Of a DNA stretch of 64,000 nucleotides, positions 51,092 to 60,121 are shown piece by piece. The notes under the pieces are model-generated. The model was not told the DNA's origin. It was given only the letters and a program-made list of their open reading frames with translations, and searched no databases. Position numbers and translations under genes: made by a program. The DNA comes from CBDESN01 sp965242495 (GTDB taxonomy: Bacteria; Pseudomonadota; Alphaproteobacteria; MPNO01): positions 3,410,001 to 3,474,000 of the forward strand of contig OZ251446.1 in NCBI GenBank assembly GCA_965242495.1, in the 5' to 3' direction. Position 1 is the stretch's first letter. Each line of letters opens with the position of its first letter.

Positions 51092-51469
51092 CGCGCCTTC
51101 CTGCTTGTCCGCGAGAGTCTTCCAATGGAGTGCGGGGTCTCGTTGGCGCTCCGGACCGGGACGTCATGGCGACGGCGGTCGAGAGGACGGCGCGCGTTCC
51201 GGGGCGCGCCTTCGGCCCGCGACCGCAACGACGGTCCGAGGGAGGCCATCGGCTCGAGGCGGATTCGCCCCCGTTCCGTCATTCCCGCGAAAGCGGGAAT
51301 CCCGTAGGGACGAGCGGCCTGTGACGACGGCCCGAGGCGGACGCCAAGGCCCCGCCCTTTCCCGCCCTGGATTCCCGCTTTCGCGGGAATGACGGAGGGG
51401 GCTGCGACGGGCCGGGGGAGGCCATCGACTCGAGGCGGATTCGCCCCCCCTTTCGTCATTCCCGCGAAA
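51092..51469. repeat. Intergenic REP cluster left of the IS
   Basis: Intact 20-bp palindromes at 51281-51300 and 51371-51390, and a half (51458-51465) interrupted by the IS. The spacers repeat the GGCCATCGGCTCGAGGCGGATTCGCCC unit in two copies near 51244 and 51421. No gene is seen in this stretch. Confidence 0.8.
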
Positions 51470-53049
51470 GAGCGTGTGAAGAAACTCTTGGCGTTTGGGA
51501 TGGGTCGTGATTCTGTGGGTTTGTTCGTTGGTTTGAGTGGGAGGGTTGTTATGTCGGTTTTGGGAGGTGCTCGCTGCATGCGCCCGGATCGTCATCAGTT
51601 GGAGTGGCGGATGGTGGATTTGGATGGGACGCTTGCGCTGGATCATCGAGCGCGAGTGGTTTGGGGTTTCGTGTCGGGCATGGATCTGAGCGCGTTATAT
51701 GCGCGGATCGGTTCTCGTGAGCATGGTTCGGGTCGGCCTGCGGCGGACCCTGCGGTTTTGTTGGCGTTGTGGCTGTACGCGACGTTGGAGGGAGTGGGTT
51801 CGGCGCGTCGTCTTGCGCATCTGTGCGAGAGTGACATGGCGTATCGGTGGCTGTGTGGTGGTGTGCGAGTGAACTACCATGGTCTGAGCGATTTCCGGGG
51901 TGGGCATGGGGCTGTGCTGGATGGTCTATTGAGCGAGCAGGTTGCGGCGCTTGTGGCGTCGGGGATGGTGAGTTTGGAGGAGGTGGCGGTTGACGGGACG
52001 AAGGTTCGAGCGAGCGCGGGTTCGGGTTCGTTTCGCGGCGAGCGGGGTTTGTCGGGCTACGAGGCGGCGGCGCGGGAACGGGTTGCGGCGCTGAGGTCGG
52101 AGTTGGCGAGCGATCCGGCGGCCGGGTCGCGGCGTCTTCGCGCGGCGCGGGCGCGGGCCGAACGCGAGCTTGCGGAGAAGGTTGCGGCGGCGCGGAAACA
52201 GCTTGCGGCGTTGCGCGCGGAGAAGGCGGGGCGGTCTCGGACGCACAAGAAGGCGGAGAAGAAGAAGCCGGGGCCGAAGGTCTCGACGACGGATGCGCAG
52301 GCGCGCCGGATGCGGTTTGCCGACGGCGGTGTGGGGGCGGGGTACAATCTCCAATTGGCGGTGAGCACCGATAGTCACGTCATTGTGGGGGTCCAGGAGA
52401 CGGATCGTCGCAACGACGCGGGTTTGGCGGGTTCGATGGTTGAGCAGATCGAGCGGCGCTATGGCGCGCGCCCGGCGCGCTTGCTGGCGGATACGCGCTA
52501 TGGCGCGCGCAAGGACGTGCTGGCGTTGGGTGGGAAGGGGGTGGAGGTTTACACGCCGCCGGCTCCGGTGAAACAGGCGGCGAAAGCCGAGAGCGTGCGC
52601 CGTCGTGAACGCGGGCGCGCCGGCGAACCGGTTGTGTTGCAGGCTTGGCGCGCGCGCATGGCGAGCGAGGCGGGGCAAACGATCTATCGTCGTCGCATGA
52701 GGGTCGAGGGGGTCAATGGCGTCGTCAAGCAACGGGGATTGGGCCGCCTTGTGGTCCGCGGGCTTGCCAAGGTGCGGGCGGTGGCGTTGCTGCACGCTCT
52801 GGCGCACAATCTGTGGCGCGGTCATCGGCTCGCCTGTATGGCCGGATGAGCATCGCAACCCGCCCTGCCGCCGCCCCGCCCCTTGCCCGACCCATGCCGG
52901 GAGCGGCTTGAAACCCGCCGCCGCGCACGACCGCCGCCGCGCCGGACGAACCCACCACGCAACGCCCTAACCCGCCGCCGCCGCACGACCGCCACACCGA
53001 ACCGGCAGGGTCCTATCCCGAACGAACGCTAGGATTCCTTCACACGCTC
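51470..53049 (+). mobile_element. IS1182-family insertion sequence (complete, 1580 bp)
   Basis: Terminal inverted repeats start GAGCGTGTGAAG at 51470 and end CTTCACACGCTC at 53049; about 25 of the first 32 bases match. GAAA flanks both ends (51466-51469 and 53050-53053) as a 4-bp target duplication. The two flanks join to a perfect REP palindrome, so the element inserted in the hairpin loop. Its internal base composition is more T-rich than the host. One intact transposase gene is inside; 52850-53049 has no gene. Confidence 0.88.
51578..52849 (+). CDS. IS1182-family DDE transposase
   Basis: Catalyses transposition of the surrounding IS. The 423-residue protein has an N-terminal DUF772-type domain (GRPAADPAVLLALWLYATLEG, YRWLCGGVRVNYHGLSDFR), then a coiled region and a DDE core with EVAVDGTKVRASAG (first Asp), LLADTRYGARKD (second Asp) and YRRRMRVEGVNGVVKQRGL (Glu). 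The ATG at 51578 follows GGGAGG; an ATG at 51551 is possible. The frame is intact, so the element may be active. Confidence 0.9.
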   Translation: MRPDRHQLEWRMVDLDGTLALDHRARVVWGFVSGMDLSALYARIGSREHGSGRPAADPAVLLALWLYATLEGVGSARRLAHLCESDMAYRWLCGGVRVNYHGLSDFRGGHGAVLDGLLSEQVAALVASGMVSLEEVAVDGTKVRASAGSGSFRGERGLSGYEAAARERVAALRSELASDPAAGSRRLRAARARAERELAEKVAAARKQLAALRAEKAGRSRTHKKAEKKKPGPKVSTTDAQARRMRFADGGVGAGYNLQLAVSTDSHVIVGVQETDRRNDAGLAGSMVEQIERRYGARPARLLADTRYGARKDVLALGGKGVEVYTPPAPVKQAAKAESVRRRERGRAGEPVVLQAWRARMASEAGQTIYRRRMRVEGVNGVVKQRGLGRLVVRGLAKVRAVALLHALAHNLWRGHRLACMAG

Positions 53050-53135
53050 GAAAGCGGGAATCCATAGTCGTATCCCGATTCCCGTTTCCGTGGGGACGAG
53101 GGGCCTGTGACGATGGTCCCGGGGAGGCCACGCGG
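53050..53135. repeat. Right half of the interrupted REP and flank
   Basis: GAAA plus GCGGGAAT (53050-53061) complete the palindrome broken at 51465; the following CCATAGTCGTATCCCGATTCC resembles the spacers at 45931 and 46294, showing that the IS landed in a repeat of the same family. Confidence 0.7.
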
Positions 53136-54251
53136 TTACGAGGCCAGCGCCTCCCCGGCCGGCAGCCAGTCGCGCCCCTGGGCCCGGGCCACGGCTTCGT
53201 GGGTCAGCCGGCCGCGATGGACGTTGAGCCCGGCCCGGAGATGCGCGTCGTTGCGCAACCCCGCCCCGCCCTCCTCGGCGAGGCGCAGCACGAAGGGCAG
53301 CGTCGCGTTGTTGAGGGCGAAGGTGGACGTGCGCGCCACCGCGGCCGGCATGTTGGCGACGCAGTAATGCACCACCCCGTGCTCGACGAAGACCGGACGG
53401 TCGTGGGTCGTGGGCCGGCTGGTCTCGAAGCAGCCGCCCTGGTCGATGGCCACGTCGACCGCGACCGCCCCGCGCTTCATCCCTTCGACCATGGCGCGGG
53501 TGACCAGCCGGGGGGTCCGCGCCCCCGGCAGCAGCACGGCGCCGATCGTCAGGTCCGCCCGCCGGACCTCGCGCTCGATCGCCTCGGCGGTCGAGTGCAG
53601 CGTGGCGACCGCGCCGCCGAACCGGGCGTCGAGCTCGGCGAGGCGCTGCAACGAATTGTCGAGGATCGTCACCCCGGCGCCCAGGCCGCGCGCGACGAAC
53701 GCGGCGTTGGCCCCGACCACGCCGCCGCCGACGATCGCCACCCGCCCCGGCGCCACCCCCGGAACGCCGCCCAGCAGCGTGCCGCGCCCGCCTTGCGCGA
53801 TCTCCAGGCAGCGCGCGCCGGCCTGCACCGACAGCCGGCCCGCGACCTCGCTCATCGGCTTGAGCAGCGGCAGCCCGCCGAACCGGTCCGTCACCGTCTC
53901 GTAGGCGATCGCGATGCAGCCCGAATCGAGCAGCGCCGCGGTCTGCGCCGGGTCGGGGGCGAGATGGAGATAGGCGAACAGGATCTGGTCCTCGCGCAGC
54001 AGCCCGTATTCCGCGGGTTGCGGCTCCTTGACCTTGACGATCATGTCCGCGGCGGCGAACACGGCCGCCGCGTCGGCGGCGACGCGCGCCCCCGCCGCCG
54101 CGTAGTCCGCGTCGTCGAGGCCGATCGCGCGGCCCGCCCCGGTCTCGATCACGACCTCGTGGCCGCGCCGGGCGAGCTCGCGCGCCGCCGCCGGCGTCAG
54201 CCCGACGCGGGCCTCCTCGGTCTTGCGTTCCTTCGGCGCGCCTACGATCAT
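53136..54251 (-). CDS. ald: Alanine dehydrogenase
   Basis: Reversible NAD-dependent deamination of L-alanine to pyruvate. The 371-residue protein starts MIVGAPKERKTEEARVGLTP, has KVKEP with Lys75 and YLHLA with His96 for pyruvate binding, AGRLSVQAGARCLE, the nucleotide motif VAIVGGGVVGANAA, and DVAIDQGGCFETSRPTTH near residue 265. Length is normal. The ATG at 54251 diverges from the quinone oxidoreductase gene with only 48 bp between. Confidence 0.94.
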   Translation of the reverse strand: MIVGAPKERKTEEARVGLTPAAARELARRGHEVVIETGAGRAIGLDDADYAAAGARVAADAAAVFAAADMIVKVKEPQPAEYGLLREDQILFAYLHLAPDPAQTAALLDSGCIAIAYETVTDRFGGLPLLKPMSEVAGRLSVQAGARCLEIAQGGRGTLLGGVPGVAPGRVAIVGGGVVGANAAFVARGLGAGVTILDNSLQRLAELDARFGGAVATLHSTAEAIEREVRRADLTIGAVLLPGARTPRLVTRAMVEGMKRGAVAVDVAIDQGGCFETSRPTTHDRPVFVEHGVVHYCVANMPAAVARTSTFALNNATLPFVLRLAEEGGAGLRNDAHLRAGLNVHRGRLTHEAVARAQGRDWLPAGEALAS

Positions 54252-54299
54252 GACCGGAACATGGGACGCCCCGCCCGCGACGGCAAGGATCGGATTCGC

Positions 54300-55319
54300 A
54301 TGCGCGCCATCGTCGCCAGGGAGATCGGCCCGCCGGAGCGCCTCGCGGTCGAGGAGATCGACGCCGCCCTCCCCGGTCCGGGCGAGGTCGCGATCGACGT
54401 CAGGGCCGCGGCGGTGAACTATCCCGATCTCCTCGTCATCGAGGGCAAGTACCAGATCCTCCCGCCGCTCCCCTTCGTTCCCGGCAAGGAATGCGCCGGC
54501 GTCGTCGCCGCCCTGGGCCCCGCGGCGGAGGGCGGAGCGGCGGAGGAGACCGCCGGCCCGCGGCCCGGCGACCGCGTCATGGCGCAGCTCGAGCACGGCG
54601 CCTTCGCCGAGCGCGTGACCGTCCCCGCCCGCAACTGCTTCCCGATCCCCGACGCCATGGGCTTCGCCGAGGCGGCCGCTTTCGGCGTCGCCTATCTGAC
54701 GGCCTGGTTCGCCCTGGTCGACCGCGCCCGGGTCCGCCCCGGCGAGCGCGTCCTGGTCACCGGCGCCAGCGGCAGCGTCGGGCTGGCGGCGATGCAGCTG
54801 GCCAAGGCGTTCGGCTGCCAGGTGGTCGCCGGCGTCGCGACGATGGCCAAGGCCGGGCTGCTGCGCGACAACGGCGCCGACCACGTGATCGACCTGTCCG
54901 GGCCGGGCCTCCGCGACTCGATCCGCGAGGCGGTCCGGGCCGCGACCGGCGGCGGCGTCGATGCGGTGATCGAGATGGTCGGCGGCGAGACGTTCGAGGG
55001 CTGCCTTCGTTGCCTCGACTGGCGCGGCCGGCTGGTCGTCGTCGGCTTCACCGGCGGCGCCATCCCGGCGCTGCGGACCAACTACCTGCTGCTCAAGAAC
55101 GTCGCCGTCGCCGGGGTCAATTACGGCGCCTATCGCGAGCGCGAGCCCGGTTGGGTGCGGCGCGCCCAGGCCGAGCTCTGCGCGTTGTACGACGCCGGCA
55201 AGATCCGCATCCCGGTCCAGGAGACCTTCGCCCTGGAGGAGTTCGTCGCCGCGTTCGACGTGATCCGCGACCGCCGGGTGCGCGGCAAGGTCGTGCTGTC
55301 GATGGACGGGAGCCGGTAG
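54300..55319 (+). CDS. NADPH:quinone oxidoreductase family protein (zinc-free MDR)
   Basis: A 339-residue medium-chain reductase. VNYPDLLVIEGKYQILPPLPFVPGKECAG at residues 40-68 is the quinone-reductase N-terminal signature, VLVTGASGSVGLAAMQLAKAFG the nucleotide site near residue 150, and GCQVVAGVATMAKAGLL follows. Zinc ligands of alcohol dehydrogenases are absent. The ATG at 54300 follows AAGGAT. The physiological acceptor is not known. Confidence 0.88.
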   Translation: MRAIVAREIGPPERLAVEEIDAALPGPGEVAIDVRAAAVNYPDLLVIEGKYQILPPLPFVPGKECAGVVAALGPAAEGGAAEETAGPRPGDRVMAQLEHGAFAERVTVPARNCFPIPDAMGFAEAAAFGVAYLTAWFALVDRARVRPGERVLVTGASGSVGLAAMQLAKAFGCQVVAGVATMAKAGLLRDNGADHVIDLSGPGLRDSIREAVRAATGGGVDAVIEMVGGETFEGCLRCLDWRGRLVVVGFTGGAIPALRTNYLLLKNVAVAGVNYGAYREREPGWVRRAQAELCALYDAGKIRIPVQETFALEEFVAAFDVIRDRRVRGKVVLSMDGSR

Positions 55320-55347
55320 CCGGCCCCGCCCCGGCGCGCCCGCGCCC

Positions 55348-56550
55348 CTACGCCCGCTCGATGACCATGGCGATGCCCTGGCCCACGCCGATGCACATCG
55401 CGCACAGCGCGTAGCGGGCCTTGCGGCGGGCGAGTTCGCGGGTCGCGGTCGCGGCGAGCCGCGCCCCGCTGCAACCCAGCGGATGGCCCAGCGCGATCGC
55501 GCCGCCGTTGGGGTTGATGCGCGGGTCGTCGTCGGCGAGGCCCAGCTCGCGCGTCACCGCCAGCGACTGCGCGGCGAAGGCTTCGTTGAGCTCGATCACG
55601 TCCATGTCGTCGAGCGACAGCCCGAGGCGGCCGAGCAGCTTCCGGGTCGCGGGCGCCGGGCCGATGCCCATGATCCGCGGCGGCACGCCCGCGGTCGCGG
55701 CGCCGACGATGCGCGCGCAGGGCGTCAGCCCGTTGCCCTTCGCCGCCGCGTCGTCGGCCACCAGCAGCGCCGCGGCGCCGTCGTTGACGCCCGACGAGTT
55801 GCCCGCGGTGACACTGCCGTCCTTGCGGAAGGCCGGTTGCAGCGCGCCCAGCCGCTCCATCGAGGTCGCGCGCGGATGCTCGTCCGCCGCCACTTCGACC
55901 GGCCCGCCCCGGCGCTGCGGAACCGCGACCGGGACGATCTCCTCGGCCAGCCGTCCGGCGTCCTGCGCCGCCTTGGCCCGGGTCTGGCTGCCGAGGGCGA
56001 ACCGGTCCTGGTCGACGCGCGAGATCTGGCGTTCCGCGGCCAGGTTCTCGGCGGTCTCGCCCATCGAGTCGATGCCGTAGGCCCGCTCCAGCTTCGGGTT
56101 GACGAAGCGCCAGCCGATCGTCGTGTCGTAGAGCTCGGCCTTGCGCGAGAACGCCGCGTCCGGCTTGGGCATCACGAAGGGAGCGCGCGACATGCTCTCG
56201 ACGCCGCCGGCGATCGCCAGCCGCGCCTCGCCCAGCCGGATGGCGCGGCCCGCCTGGGCGAGCGCGTCCAGGCCGGAGCCGCACAGCCGGTTGACCGTGG
56301 CCCCGCCGACCGCCGCGGGAAGCCCGGCGAGCAGCCCCGCCATGCGGGCCACGTTGCGGTTGTCCTCGCCCGCCTGGTTGGCGTTGCCGTAATAGACGTC
56401 GTCCACCGACTCCCAGTCGACGCTGGGGTTGCGCGCCATCAGCGCGCCGATCGGGACGGCGCCCAGATCGTCGGCGCGCACCGCGCTCAACGCGCCGCCG
56501 TAGCGGCCGATCGGGGTCCGCGCCGCATCGCAGATATAGGCTTCGGGCAT
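55348..56550 (-). CDS. pcaF: Thiolase, 3-oxoadipyl-CoA thiolase type
   Basis: Cleaves 3-oxoadipyl-CoA to succinyl-CoA and acetyl-CoA in aromatic catabolism, or a related 3-ketoacyl-CoA. The 400-residue protein has ICDAARTPIGRYGGALS, a start typical of PcaF/PaaJ, nucleophile Cys90 in NRLCGSGLDAL, NEAFAAQ, GGAIALGHPLGCSGAR with the catalytic His, and CAMCIGVGQG near the end. It is the last gene of the leftward 62-55 kb cluster. The PcaF call over generic acetyl-CoA acetyltransferase rests on the N-terminus. Confidence 0.85.
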   Translation of the reverse strand: MPEAYICDAARTPIGRYGGALSAVRADDLGAVPIGALMARNPSVDWESVDDVYYGNANQAGEDNRNVARMAGLLAGLPAAVGGATVNRLCGSGLDALAQAGRAIRLGEARLAIAGGVESMSRAPFVMPKPDAAFSRKAELYDTTIGWRFVNPKLERAYGIDSMGETAENLAAERQISRVDQDRFALGSQTRAKAAQDAGRLAEEIVPVAVPQRRGGPVEVAADEHPRATSMERLGALQPAFRKDGSVTAGNSSGVNDGAAALLVADDAAAKGNGLTPCARIVGAATAGVPPRIMGIGPAPATRKLLGRLGLSLDDMDVIELNEAFAAQSLAVTRELGLADDDPRINPNGGAIALGHPLGCSGARLAATATRELARRKARYALCAMCIGVGQGIAMVIERA

Positions 56551-56603
56551 GGCCGGTCCTCGGGTCGTTCGGTCGCGCCGGTCGGGCGCGCCGGTCGGCA
56601 GGG

Positions 56604-57428
56604 TCAGTAGGGTTCGTCGCCCGCGACGCAGAAGCGGCGCAACAGGCGCGGCTCCGACTCGTCGAAATCCGTCCGCCCGTGCAACAGGCAGCGATTGTCC
56701 CAGACGGCGAGGTCGTCCTCCCGCCAGGCGTGCTCGTAGACGAAGCGTTCGTCCTCCACCTGGTCGTAGAGGCCGTCCAGCAGCGCCCGCGACTCGTCCT
56801 CCTCCATGTCGACGACGTAGTCGGTCATCAGCCGGTTGAGATAGAGCGATTTCCGCCCGGTCTCGGGATGGGTGCGAACGATGGGATGCGCCCAGCGCGG
56901 CGCGTCCGGATCGCGCGGCCCGGTCTTCTTGTGCATGTTGCGTTCGTTGTAGTCGTAGACGTTCATGCCGATCAGGCCGTCGAGCCGGGCCTTGGCGTCG
57001 TCGGGCAGGGCGTCATAGGCGAGATGGCAGTTGGCGAAGCGCGTGTTGCCGCCGCTGCGGGTCACGGTGAGGGCCTGCAACGAGGTCAGCTTGTTGGGCT
57101 TGCTGAAATAGCACTGGTCGGAATGGAGCCACATCTCGCCGTTGGGCAACATGCCGGCTTCATGCGTGTTGGAGACGAACATCATCCCGGCATAGTCCCG
57201 CGACTCGAGTTCGGCGACGATCCGCTGCGGCTGGATTTCGCCGAACAGGCGGCAGAAGCGCTGATGCTCCGCCGGCTCGGCCTTCTGCCCGCGGACCAGC
57301 AGCAGATGATGGTCGAGAAGCCCCTGCCGCAGCTCGTCCGCGGTCGCGGCGTCGATCTCCCGCCCGAGGTCGACGCCCACGGCCTCCGCGCCCAGCTGCG
57401 CCGACAACCGTCTGAACCGCAAGGCCAT
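56604..57428 (-). CDS. TauD/TfdA-family Fe(II)/2-oxoglutarate dioxygenase
   Basis: A 274-residue non-heme iron oxygenase. His102 and Asp104 (WLHSDQCYF) and His250 (CLLHGRTDF) form the 2-His-1-Asp site, and Arg264/265 near the C-terminus binds 2-oxoglutarate. The family includes taurine and 2,4-D dioxygenases; the substrate here is unknown but neighbours (two MFS carriers, thiolase) suggest an imported organic acid. The ATG at 57428 matches the family start. Confidence 0.88.
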   Translation of the reverse strand: MALRFRRLSAQLGAEAVGVDLGREIDAATADELRQGLLDHHLLLVRGQKAEPAEHQRFCRLFGEIQPQRIVAELESRDYAGMMFVSNTHEAGMLPNGEMWLHSDQCYFSKPNKLTSLQALTVTRSGGNTRFANCHLAYDALPDDAKARLDGLIGMNVYDYNERNMHKKTGPRDPDAPRWAHPIVRTHPETGRKSLYLNRLMTDYVVDMEEDESRALLDGLYDQVEDERFVYEHAWREDDLAVWDNRCLLHGRTDFDESEPRLLRRFCVAGDEPY

Positions 57429-57546
57429 GGCGGCCTCCCCCGCTTGCCCCGAACCCGCGCATCCTGACACGGGGCGGGCGGGCGGGCAATCCGCGCCGGC
57501 GCCGCCACCGACGATGCCCCCCGACGATGACGACGACGCCCGGCCG

Positions 57547-58815
57547 CTATCCGTCGGCGGCGGGCGCCACCCTCGATCCGGTCCGCAGGATCAGCGCGCC
57601 GATCACCGCCAGATTCGCGGCGTTGAGCGCCACCCCGCCCAGGAAGGCCGGCGCGTAGCTTCCCGTCGCGTCGAACAGCACGCCGCCCATCCAGCTGCCG
57701 AACCCCATCGCCAGCGCGCCGAACAGGAAGACCACGCCCGTCCGGCGGCCCACCTCGGCGATCGGCAGATGCTCGCGCACGATCACCGCATAGACCGGAA
57801 AGATGCCGCCATAGCCCAGGCCGAACAGGGCCGCGACGACGTAGAGCGCAAACAGCCCGCCGGTGAAGGTCAGCATCGCCAGCATCGCCGCCTGCAACCC
57901 GGCGAAGAACAGCAGCGCCGCCAGCCCGCCGAACCGGTCCGCCAGCAGCCCGACCAGGGCCGACCGGCTGAGGAACGCGGTCATCAGCATGACCGAGAGG
58001 ATCTCGACGGCGTTGGCCACCGGATGGCCGAGATCGGTGACGTAGGCGACCAGATGCCCGAGCGGCAGGGCCATGGCGACGCAGCAGCCGACGATGGCGA
58101 CGCACAGCGCGGTCTGCATCGCCCGGGCCGACAGCGGACGGGCGGGGCGGCGGCGCTCGCGGCGGCGCGGAGCCGCCGCCGATGCCGACGCCGGCCGCGC
58201 CGCGCCGTCGTCCGGGACGGCGCGCGGCGCCCGGCGCTGCATGATCAGGGACAGCGGCAGCATCGCGCCGAGCGCGAACACGCCGAACCAGAAGAAGGTC
58301 TGGCGCCAGCCGATCGCGTCGATGGCGTAGCCGAAGATCGGCGGCCAGACGATCCCGGCGAGGCTGTTGCCGCTGGAGACGATGCCCACCGCCATGCCGC
58401 GATGGGTGCGGTACCAGCGGGTGATGTTGGCCATCGCCGGGGCGGCGAGCGCGCCCATGCCGAGAAACCCGATCATGAACAGATAGATCGCATAGAGCTG
58501 CCACTCGTCGTCGATGACGCTGACCGCGAGCGCGCCGCAGCCGATCATGACCGACCCCACCAGAGCGGGCTTGCCCATGCCCAGGCGGTCCATGACGTAT
58601 CCCATCGCGATGCCGCCGAAGCCCGAGCCGACGAACTGCATCGAGAAGGCGAGCGAGGGGACGGCGCGCGGCCAGCCGAAATCCTGGGCGATCGGCTTGA
58701 GCGCGACCACGATGATGAACGCGCCGCCGGAGCCGATCAGCAGCAGCAGCGTCGAGGCCGCCAGCACGGCGAACCGGTAGTTCGCATCGGCCCGTGCGGC
58801 GATCTTTCCCGGCAT
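57547..58815 (-). CDS. MFS transporter
   Basis: A 422-residue inner-membrane carrier with about 12 helices: YRFAVLAASTLLLLIGSGGAF first, VMDRLGMGKPALVGS as the loop 2-3 motif, RWYRTHRGMAVGIVSSGNSLAG near residue 135, and a basic Arg/Ala central loop at about 200-225. It resembles OFA/monocarboxylate-type MFS proteins. It sits 31 bp after the Bcr/CflA-type gene and before the TauD-like gene. Confidence 0.88.
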   Translation of the reverse strand: MPGKIAARADANYRFAVLAASTLLLLIGSGGAFIIVVALKPIAQDFGWPRAVPSLAFSMQFVGSGFGGIAMGYVMDRLGMGKPALVGSVMIGCGALAVSVIDDEWQLYAIYLFMIGFLGMGALAAPAMANITRWYRTHRGMAVGIVSSGNSLAGIVWPPIFGYAIDAIGWRQTFFWFGVFALGAMLPLSLIMQRRAPRAVPDDGAARPASASAAAPRRRERRRPARPLSARAMQTALCVAIVGCCVAMALPLGHLVAYVTDLGHPVANAVEILSVMLMTAFLSRSALVGLLADRFGGLAALLFFAGLQAAMLAMLTFTGGLFALYVVAALFGLGYGGIFPVYAVIVREHLPIAEVGRRTGVVFLFGALAMGFGSWMGGVLFDATGSYAPAFLGGVALNAANLAVIGALILRTGSRVAPAADG

Positions 58816-58846
58816 CGTCGGACTACGCGGCCCCGCGCCCGCCCTG

Positions 58847-60121
58847 TCAACGCCGGGCCGCGGCGCGGCGGGCGGTCAGCGCCGCGCCGCAGCCGCAGCC
58901 CGCCGAGGCGACGCAGCTGCCGACGACGGCGGCGAACAGCGGCGTCGCGGTCCCGTCGAAGGCGAGGCCCACGATCTGGGCGAGACCGGCGGCGAACAGG
59001 AACTGGAGGAAGACGACGACGCCCGAGGCCGTGCCGGTCAGGGCGGGGTCGCCGCCGATCGCCGCCGCCTGCGCATGCGGCATCGACAGGCCCTGGCCGA
59101 TCGCCAGCGCGCCGCAGGGGGCGAACAGCGACAGCGGCCCCAGCCCGAAGCCCAGCACGGCCGCGGCCAGCGACAGGCCGCCCAGGACCGAGACGATCGA
59201 CCCGACCACCACCAGCGCGTCGCCCGAAACCCGCCCGCTCAGCCGGCCGGCGAGGAAGTTGCCCAGCATGTAGCCCAACGGCCCCAGCATGAAGTAGAGG
59301 CCGAACTCCGCCGCCGAACGCCCCAGCGTCTCGATCACCAGATGGGAAGCGCCCGTATTGAGGGCGAAGAACGCGCCCGAGCCGAAGGCGGGGTTGAGCG
59401 CGAACAGCACGAAGCGGCGCGATCCCAGCAGCCGCCCGTAGCCGCGCAGGAGGCCGGACCGCGCCCCGCCGCCGGCACGGCTCTCGCCGCCCGTCTCGCC
59501 GCCCGTCTCGCCGATGATCAGGACGCCCACGGCGATGGCGAGCAGGCCGAAGGCCGCGGGCAGAGCCAGGATCGACAGCCAGCCGAAGGCGTCGATCAGG
59601 AGTCCGCCCAGGGGCGGCGCCAACATCGGCGCCAGCACGTAGGCCGTCGTCAGATAGGCGATCATCTGGCCCAGCCGGTCGGGGCCGTAGACGTCGCGCA
59701 CGACGGCGCGGGCCACGACCACGCCGCAGGCGGCGCCGAACCCCTGGACGGCGCGCGCGGCGAGCAGCGCGTCCAGCGACGGCGCGAAGGCCGCCGCCGC
59801 GGCCCCGCCCGCGAACAGCGCCAGCCCGCTCAGCAGCGCCGGCAGCCGTCCGAACCGGTCCGACAGGCTGCCGAAGACCAGCGTCCCCGCCGCCATGGCC
59901 AGCATGGCGAGGCTGAAGGAGAGCTGCGCCGTCCCCGTGTCGGTTGCGAAGGCTTGGCGCACGAACGGCAGCGCCGGCAGAAACAGATGAATCGAGAGCG
60001 GCCCGACGAAGGTGATCGCCGTGAGGGCCAGGAACAGGGCGGCCCCCGGCTCTCTCGGCCCGCCGGGCCCTCCCCGCTTACGCACCGCTTCGCCCCGGCC
60101 GATCGCGCCCCGGCCGATCAC
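58847..60121 (-). CDS. Bcr/CflA-type MFS efflux protein
   Basis: About 424 residues and 12 helices. ALTAITFVGPLSIHLFLPALPFV near residue 33 and GSLSDRFGRLPALLSGL near residue 85 match the drug:H+ antiporter-1 Bcr/CflA subfamily. The start is uncertain: GTG at 60121 overlaps the upstream transporter by 44 bp and GTG at 60085 by 8 bp. Export of a drug or an amino acid derivative is possible. Confidence 0.83.
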   Translation of the reverse strand: MIGRGAIGRGEAVRKRGGPGGPREPGAALFLALTAITFVGPLSIHLFLPALPFVRQAFATDTGTAQLSFSLAMLAMAAGTLVFGSLSDRFGRLPALLSGLALFAGGAAAAAFAPSLDALLAARAVQGFGAACGVVVARAVVRDVYGPDRLGQMIAYLTTAYVLAPMLAPPLGGLLIDAFGWLSILALPAAFGLLAIAVGVLIIGETGGETGGESRAGGGARSGLLRGYGRLLGSRRFVLFALNPAFGSGAFFALNTGASHLVIETLGRSAAEFGLYFMLGPLGYMLGNFLAGRLSGRVSGDALVVVGSIVSVLGGLSLAAAVLGFGLGPLSLFAPCGALAIGQGLSMPHAQAAAIGGDPALTGTASGVVVFLQFLFAAGLAQIVGLAFDGTATPLFAAVVGSCVASAGCGCGAALTARRAAARR

